Shown: positions 58,381-64,000 of the stretch, one piece after another
Layout of the letters: every line of letters begins with the position of its first letter
How positions within the stretch are numbered: the stretch's first letter is position 1
From: Buddleja alternifolia
Lineage: Eukaryota > Streptophyta > Magnoliopsida > Lamiales > Scrophulariaceae
DNA length: 64,000 bases
Direction of reading: 5' to 3'
Assembly (NCBI GenBank): GCA_019426215.1
Contig: CM033395.1
Location: 17,040,569 to 17,104,568, forward strand
Made by a program: the position numbers and the translations under genes
The notes under the pieces: model-generated
Databases searched by the model: none
What the model saw: only the letters and a program-made list of their open reading frames with translations
Told to the model about the DNA's origin: nothing

Positions 58381-59357
58381 CTGATCCACCAGACTGATGG
58401 CCCCTAAGTCAAGCTAACAACTATAAACAAGCGCTTCTTGGGAGGCAACCCAAGTTCTTTCTCTTTTTCTTTCGTTTCGTTTTGTCATTTCTTCGTTATT
58501 TCATTTCATATTTTTGAGTAGTGCTTTCATCGTGTCGCAGGTATTCTATTCATTCATACGAATCGACACAAGCAACCTATACCAATCATCCTTAAGATAA
58601 AGCGTTGTGCCTACTGGATATAAATGCCGAGGCGTTGGAAAGCGAACGCCGTGGCGTTCCCTGGATATATAAGGGCCCAGCTGCAATTTTTTCCCCCAAT
58701 TCATCCTTTTGAACCCTAATTTCACAACCCCAAATTTTTGCCCCTCACAAAAATCCAAATTACTCCCACATAACTCCAAATCTATCAGATCCCTCTTAAA
58801 TCTACATTACCCACCCCATTTCCTACCTATCCCACCGATCAAAACTCAAAAATTTCGGCAAAAAAATTGCCCCTCCAAGCCACACCGCAGCCGTTCGCGA
58901 CTCACCACCGCCGCAATCGGAGTTATGTCACCACCACCGGATTTTGACTTGCATTTTGCTGTTATTTGGGTAAAGTACCACTTCCTTCATAAACTTGTGC
59001 TATTTGTCTACATTTTTGGATTAAGATTCGTGAATGGGTTGTGGTTGATTGTGGGGTGCGAATTCATGTTCATTGTGGGATTGTTGTTATAGCAATGTTT
59101 CTTGATTGAGCAATTCCGTTGGGTCGAATCAATTGTGTGGGCTTGTAGATCTTGAATTGTCCGTCAAAATTATCTGGGGTTGTTTATTATCTGATGTTGT
59201 TATTGATGGTGAGTTTGTTTTGGATTGTTGAGTTGTGACAAATTTGGTTGTGGGAATGATTTTCTGAAGAAGTTTGGGGTGCTCGGGTCATTTCGATTGT
59301 GTGGGTGCATAGGGCCTACATTTTGTAGGATTGTTGAATATTGTTAAGGGGTTTGAG
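58381..59357 (+). other. Athila 2 spacer between pol and the post-pol ORF
   Basis: It contains the 33-bp conserved block (58420-58452), a TATAAAT (58619-58625), the near-palindrome GAACGCCGTGGCGTTC (58644-58659) and TATATAAG (58666-58673), then a pyrimidine-rich stretch. The palindrome has the same arms as the one in this element's LTR. The 127-aa frame at 58709 is probably chance. Confidence 0.7.
58420..58452 (+). promoter_or_regulatory. 33-bp conserved non-coding block, Athila 2 copy
   Basis: Identical to 10593-10625 in Athila 1; it lies about 40 bases after the end of the decayed integrase frame. Confidence 0.6.
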
Positions 59358-60453
59358 ATGAGAACTCGTTCTTCTCGGGCGGCAAAGGGGAAGGCCACGG
59401 CTACTAATTCTACCCCCGTCGATGACCCGCCATATGATGATGAGGCTCCGTTGAACGACAACCAAACCGAGACCGACACTCAACCACGGGCTCACTACGA
59501 TCGCCTCAAATTTGTTAGCCTCGCCGCATCTCTGTGTTTTTCGGAAAAATTAACCAGGAAAAAATGTGGTTTATGAAAGGGCTCTAGATTGCTCGCTTGA
59601 GCCGTTTAAGTCGAATATCCGGCATCGAGGGTGGTTTGAGTTTGCTACACAGCCGGGGGAGGCTATTATTCCGTTGGTGAAAGAATTCTATGCCAATGCT
59701 ACCGGAAAGCCCGAAGATGTCCACAGATTAGTCTTCGTTCGGGTGTGGGGTCGGAATGTGAATATTTCGTCCAAAAACATTAATGAGATGCTTCAAGTTC
59801 CCATCCCTAACCGGGATCAGTTTGCGACATTTTTGCAAGATATTGATTATGCTGCTCTCCACTCCGAATTGTGTTATCCTGACACCGAATGTACAGGTTT
59901 CAAGGAATCCCGGCCGGTTTCGATCAAGGCGTGTCACCTCCGTATGGAGCATGTTGAGGTGCCATGCCGGATTATCTCATATTCCCAGATTTGCAAAGCC
60001 GAGACTGCTGCTACTGGTTCTGGTCGTCGTGCCCACCGCCCTTCTACTACATCGTTTGCTGCCGCTCGCGCTCCTACTTTGCCTGCTCCGCCTCGACGCA
60101 CAGCCCCATAACATAGATCCTCTTCTTCTAGGGTCACGTCTGATATTCCGCAGTGGGCCGTTGAGTTGGATAACAAAATGACGCAGATCGATCAGAACAT
60201 TCTTGCTGCGCGATGGGATACACACCGCCGATGGCAGTTTATGGAGAGTGTCATCCAAGCTAATGCCTTTATCCCTTGGCCCGGAGTGTGGCCCGAGTTT
60301 CCTCAGTTCGATCCACTTGCTCTATTACACCCACAGCCCCCGCCTCCCGAGCCCACTGCCGTCCCTGATGATGCTGAGGAGGAAGAGGATGATGACGAGG
60401 AGGAGGATGATGACGAGGAGGAGGACGATGATGAGACGGAGTCGAACGAGTAG
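59358..60453 (+). pseudogene. Athila 2 post-pol ORF, frameshifted and internally deleted
   Basis: It starts MRTRSSRAAKGKATATNS at 59358; the frame is lost near 59550 and resumes as ERALDCSLEPFKSNIRHRGWFEFATQPGEAIIPLVKEFYANATGK ... FVRVWGRNVNISSKNINEMLQVP, the plant transposon-protein pattern. It then jumps to the C-terminal part, apparently missing the segment that in Athila 1 reads KFWYEFIRHNVMPS ... YTFLQRM. A TAA at 60109-60111 is followed in the same frame by DNKMTQIDQNILAARWDTHRRWQFM and an extremely acidic tail (EEEEDDDEEEDDDEEEDDDE). Confidence 0.8.
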
Positions 60454-62204
60454 TGGGATGTGATGATTGTTTGAGAGTCTCCCCACCCCTTTTGATTATT
60501 GCCTTATCATGTTTTGCTTGGATGTAGCTCGTTACACTTGATGATTGTACTATTTTCGTTTGTTTTGTTTGCTTCTATCGTGTTTTTGATTTTCTATCCT
60601 GCTCTTTTATTTTTGTTTTTTTTTTGTTTCCCTTAATGCGTTGATGTGATTCCCTTAAGTTTTCTATCAGACAGATTTTGATAACGAATTGATTTCGGGA
60701 TCCGCGACACTACAGTTCTCCCTCCGTTTCTCTCAACTTATGGGTTGTATCATTTTTCCTCTTCTCTTACCCTAATTTATTGAACCATTGAGGACAATGT
60801 TTACTTTCAGTTTGGGGATGGGCGTACATTTTTTGCATGTTACTTTTGATATTTTTGTTGAGCTTTTGTTGCGAGTTCCCCGTTCATTTTGTCTCAATTT
60901 ATGCATACAGTCGTAAGTATAACCTTGATGAATTAGAATCCATGAATTAGTGTACCCTTGCATACGAACAGAATGCGTTTGAATGTCCGTGTCAAGTGTC
61001 AAGTCAAAGTCCCTGGTCTGTGGTCCACACGTCATATGTTATGACTTGAAAGCCTTTTTTAGCCATGCTTATGCAAATTCTTGCGGTTTTTAAAATATTG
61101 AACTTTCAATTTTGTTGACTATGAAGTGTGTATTAATGTTGTGAAAGTCATAAAATGATTTAGGCCATCTTTCATTGTCGTTAGCCTAACATTTTGGCCT
61201 TCTCTATATTGCATAATCTCTAGACCTTGATTTGAGCCGTAGTGATAAGAATGGAGTGTGTTAAGCACACTAGAAACCACCATTCGCCTTTATTTCATAA
61301 GCCACGACAACCACTTCTAAGCCTAAAAGAAAAACAATGTCTTATCACCCAAACAAGAGAGCTTAGAACTTCATATCATTTGGCTTGTAAGTGGATGGTC
61401 ATCTTGTCTTGATTTGAATATATAAGAATTAGAGAGTGATGTTTGGCTATGTTGGGATGTTGGAGGTTTGAAGTATTATGTTAAAAGGGGGATGAAATGA
61501 AAATTTGAGCAATGGGCTAAATAGTCGAGAGAAAGATGCTTTATGTTAAAAGAAAAAAAAACAAAAAACAAAAGAAGAACAATAAAAATGTGCTCTCGAC
61601 TAGGCTTTGATTTTGGCTCCAGTTTGGATCGTTTGGCTTTGGAATTGTTGTACAACCCTGTATAAAAAGAAACAAGTTTGGGGGTTGTAAGTTGAAGGGC
61701 AAAAGAGAGTGAAAAGTGATAAGTGATAAGTTGTGAAAGTTTATATGGTTTAAATGCGAATTTAGCTCGATGATCGTGAGTTATAGGCTCTCTTGACTTA
61801 GTCACTTTATCCATATCTTCCGGTCCTAGCCATCACCTGGCCTTACGTTACAAGCCGAAAAGACCTTCTGATTGTGACTTTTGCACTTTAAGCACACCGA
61901 TAAGTTAACAAATGTTGCATTGTCTTAATGTCTTTACTCTCGAATTAGTTTGCATAATTCTGTCTAAAGTGTGCTCTTGACATGAATATGGGAGTAGGAT
62001 TCATGAATTAGGGATGGAAGCTAAAATTTTGTGCGGTTTTCGAATTGTTGACTGTTCAAGGCATCTGGTAATTCTTCCAAAACTTCTTCAAGGGTATAAT
62101 ACTTGCTGTTGTGTGTGTGAATTGGCAAATGAACTTTTCAAATCTCCATGGGTGCGTTTGATTCTATTTGATCGAGGACGATCAAAGCTAAGTTTGGGGA
62201 TAGT
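60454..62204 (+). other. Athila 2 3' untranslated region with internal and terminal polypurine tracts
   Basis: The internal tract (ATTGAGGACAATGTT ... CAGTTTGGGGATG, 60787-60820) and the terminal tract (AAGTTTGGGGATAGT, 62190-62204) parallel those of Athila 1. No gene; the minus-strand 112-aa frame at 61476 is not supported. Confidence 0.7.
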
Positions 62205-63487
62205 TGATATATGCTAGTTTTACACATGATTCATCCCCTTTATCAATTTGATTTTGATTGTTTCGTTGATAATTTGATCATATATGATGCTTTGAACCCC
62301 GTTTTCTTTGACTTTTCAGATTAGGTTAACAGTCGGGGCACAGAGCGAGAAACCTTTATATCTCCGACACACAAGGAAGGACGCGCGAAGGCAAAACGAA
62401 GCACTTTTGGAGAAAAACAGGGCAACGCCACGGCGATGATAAGCAGAATGGAACTCCGCGGATTTCAACACCCAATGCCACGGCGTTCGAGGTGGCGGAC
62501 TTTTCTATAAATAGACCATTCAGGTCATTTCTACCCAAACATACACTTGAGAGCAGCCAAACACCAAAAGAAATGAGAGAAACACTTTGGAAAGGAGATC
62601 AAAGGTCATAACATTTCTTTGAAGGCTCGGATTCGCAAGACGATGGAGAATTCAACGAGGGATCAAAATCATCACGGTTATTCGGGAGTTGCTTTATCTT
62701 TATTCATTAAACTTGTCCAACTCTTTACCATGACTTGTATGATTCAGATCCATATTTAAGACGTGAACATGAGCTAAACCTGTTTGATTGAGGCCATGGA
62801 TAGGCCATTTATGTTATTTTGATTGTTGTTTTATTGGTTTTTATTGGATTAATTTTGGTTTTAGTTATGTATTCAATATTTGATCTCAATGTTACATTTG
62901 CTTGATCACCAAGTGTTCGATAAAATTCCTAGATTAGAGATCGAGAGATAATAACCTAGGGTAGATATAAATATTGAATACCCTATAGTTAAACTGACTA
63001 GAGATAGACTCGGTTTCTTTAGGTGGCTTTCCATTCACGTGGGGAATTCCTAAACCTTAAATGCATCTTTGTTAAGCCGGGTTTTCATATAGAGATATAT
63101 GGGAAATCGTTAACAAGGGTAGGGTTGCTACGCCAAGAGATTGGGTAGTACGTACGTTTGGGAATTTCGCCTTAGCTAAATCAATCTAATAATTCAATAG
63201 AACCTAAATCACAATCGAAATGCATAATTGGTTGAACCATGTGCCTTGATCGCTTCTCTCTATTACTTTCTCCCTTTATTTGGTTTGAAGTTGCCTTAGT
63301 TTATTTTCTAGTCTTAATTAATTAGTTTAAATCAATCTCTTATCGACAGACCTAACTTAGAATTGAGTAATACAGTAGTCTCGGTACTTAGATTATAGTT
63401 GTCCCTGTGGATACGAAAACCCCGGACTTCAACATCCACTTTACTACTTACGCGATCTAGTTCTCTTGCTAGGATTTTGTCGTGTCA
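62205..63487 (+). repeat. Athila 2 3' LTR (1283 bp)
   Basis: TGATATATGC to GTCGTGTCA, with TATAAATA at 62506-62513. It is closely similar to the 5' LTR apart from two indels and scattered substitutions. Confidence 0.95.
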
Positions 63488-63554
63488 ATTAACAATATAA
63501 AACATCTAATCATATATCTTGGTATTTTCTGCAGTTTGATAATTACTCTCTAAA

Positions 63555-64000
63555 ATGATTAACCCACTCAAAGTATTTCTTGAAAAGAACATTCTGAATG
63601 GACAAAACTTCTCTGTGAACAAAGGACTGAGGACTGTCCTCAATGATGAAAATCTTGAATATATGCTAGAATTGGATCGACCACAAAGACCTGGGGTCAA
63701 CGAGGAAGATTCAGTGAAGATGGCATATTCGGAATGGGTGTCTGATGCTAGAAAGGTAAGGGGTTATATGTTAAGCTCCATGTGCAGCGAGTTGCAGCGT
63801 ACACATGAAAATATGGATAATCCTAGATCGATCATGCTGCACCTGGAGGAACTGTTCGGGGAATGGTGTAAGTCTATTAGATACTTTGTATCGAATGAGT
63901 TATTCAACACTAAGATGAAAGAGCACAAGAATGTTCATGATCATGTTTTTAATATGATCTCCATGCTAGAGAGACTTCAGTCTATGAATTTCTACATGGA
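63555..64000 (+). CDS. Copia B gag, N-terminal part, open at the window end
   Basis: The frame begins ATG at 63555 (MINPLKVFLEKNILNGQNFSVNKGLRTVLNDENLEYMLELD, quoted here in part) and stays open to the last base (148 codons). It includes the MLHLEELFG and KEHKNVHDHVFNMISMLERLQSMNFYM segments typical of Copia Gag proteins of the UBN2/gag-like type. It belongs with the LTR at 47784 and the primer site at 49460; the Athila lies between leader and gag. No defect is visible in the part seen. Confidence 0.85.
   Translation, partial: MINPLKVFLEKNILNGQNFSVNKGLRTVLNDENLEYMLELDRPQRPGVNEEDSVKMAYSEWVSDARKVRGYMLSSMCSELQRTHENMDNPRSIMLHLEELFGEWCKSIRYFVSNELFNTKMKEHKNVHDHVFNMISMLERLQSMNFYM

Larger units (their letters stand above)
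51617..63487 (+). mobile_element. complete Athila-lineage Ty3-gypsy element 2 (11.9 kb), TSD ATTAA
   Basis: ATTAA flanks both ends (51612-51616 and 63488-63492). Order: 5' LTR, tRNA-Asp primer site, gag, protease, RT, RNase H, integrase, spacer with the 33-bp block, post-pol ORF, polypurine tracts, 3' LTR. It sits in the leader of Copia B. The coding frames carry at least one frameshift and five stops, so it is defective, though it keeps every structural part. Confidence 0.95.

Noticed and set aside
1..64000. tRNA, rRNA or snoRNA genes
   Set aside because: None seen by eye; tRNA-complementary stretches found are retroelement primer sites.

Overview
This window is nuclear DNA from a flowering plant, almost certainly a eudicot. 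It carries Ty1-copia and Ty3-gypsy LTR retrotransposons of plant-only lineages (Sirevirus, Ale, Athila, Tat), class II transposons (CACTA, hAT, MULE), an NB-LRR resistance gene of the late-blight R1/Rx-like type, and an intron-rich nuclear gene for a plastid RNA-editing factor. The NLR type fits an asterid, perhaps Lamiales; that placement is weak inference. No bacterial, organellar or RNA gene was recognised.

Layout. (1) 1-27043 is a nest of transposons. A Sirevirus end (pol, an intron-bearing post-pol ORF, 3' LTR; 1-7742) abuts, and probably interrupts, the pol of an Athila element (7743-15619). That Athila lies in the gag of a minus-strand Copia element (15620-25344), whose gag also holds a 3.56 kb CACTA-like transposon and whose LTR is split by another LTR. 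The Copia in turn interrupts a second Sirevirus post-pol ORF (25345-26324), which is followed by an LTR scrap. (2) 27044-44370 is the gene-bearing island: an intact intronless NLR (28855-31461) and a nine-exon ORRM1-like gene on the minus strand (40669-44291). Between them lie a partial ORRM1 duplication broken by a hAT element, an Ale Copia relic with a nested solo LTR, and MULE and hAT non-autonomous elements. (3) 44371-64000 is again transposons: a MITE, a Tat-type Gypsy remnant split by a solo LTR, and a Copia element (5' LTR 47784, gag open at the window end) whose leader holds a structurally complete Athila (51617-63487; TSD ATTAA).

How the parts work. The two host genes are unrelated: the NLR is a cytoplasmic immune receptor, and the ORRM1-like protein should be imported into plastids to help C-to-U editing. 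The retroelements are mostly decayed by stops, frameshifts, an integrase duplication and truncations. The most unusual signals are in the retroelements. The Sirevirus post-pol ORF appears to contain two spliceosomal introns of 81 bp each. Both Athila elements repeat their own LTR palindromes upstream of the post-pol ORF, which suggests an internal promoter, and share a 33-bp identical non-coding block. The CACTA-like element carries a CKS1 exon with intact splice sites.

All calls come from reading the sequence and the translated frames; no database search was run.
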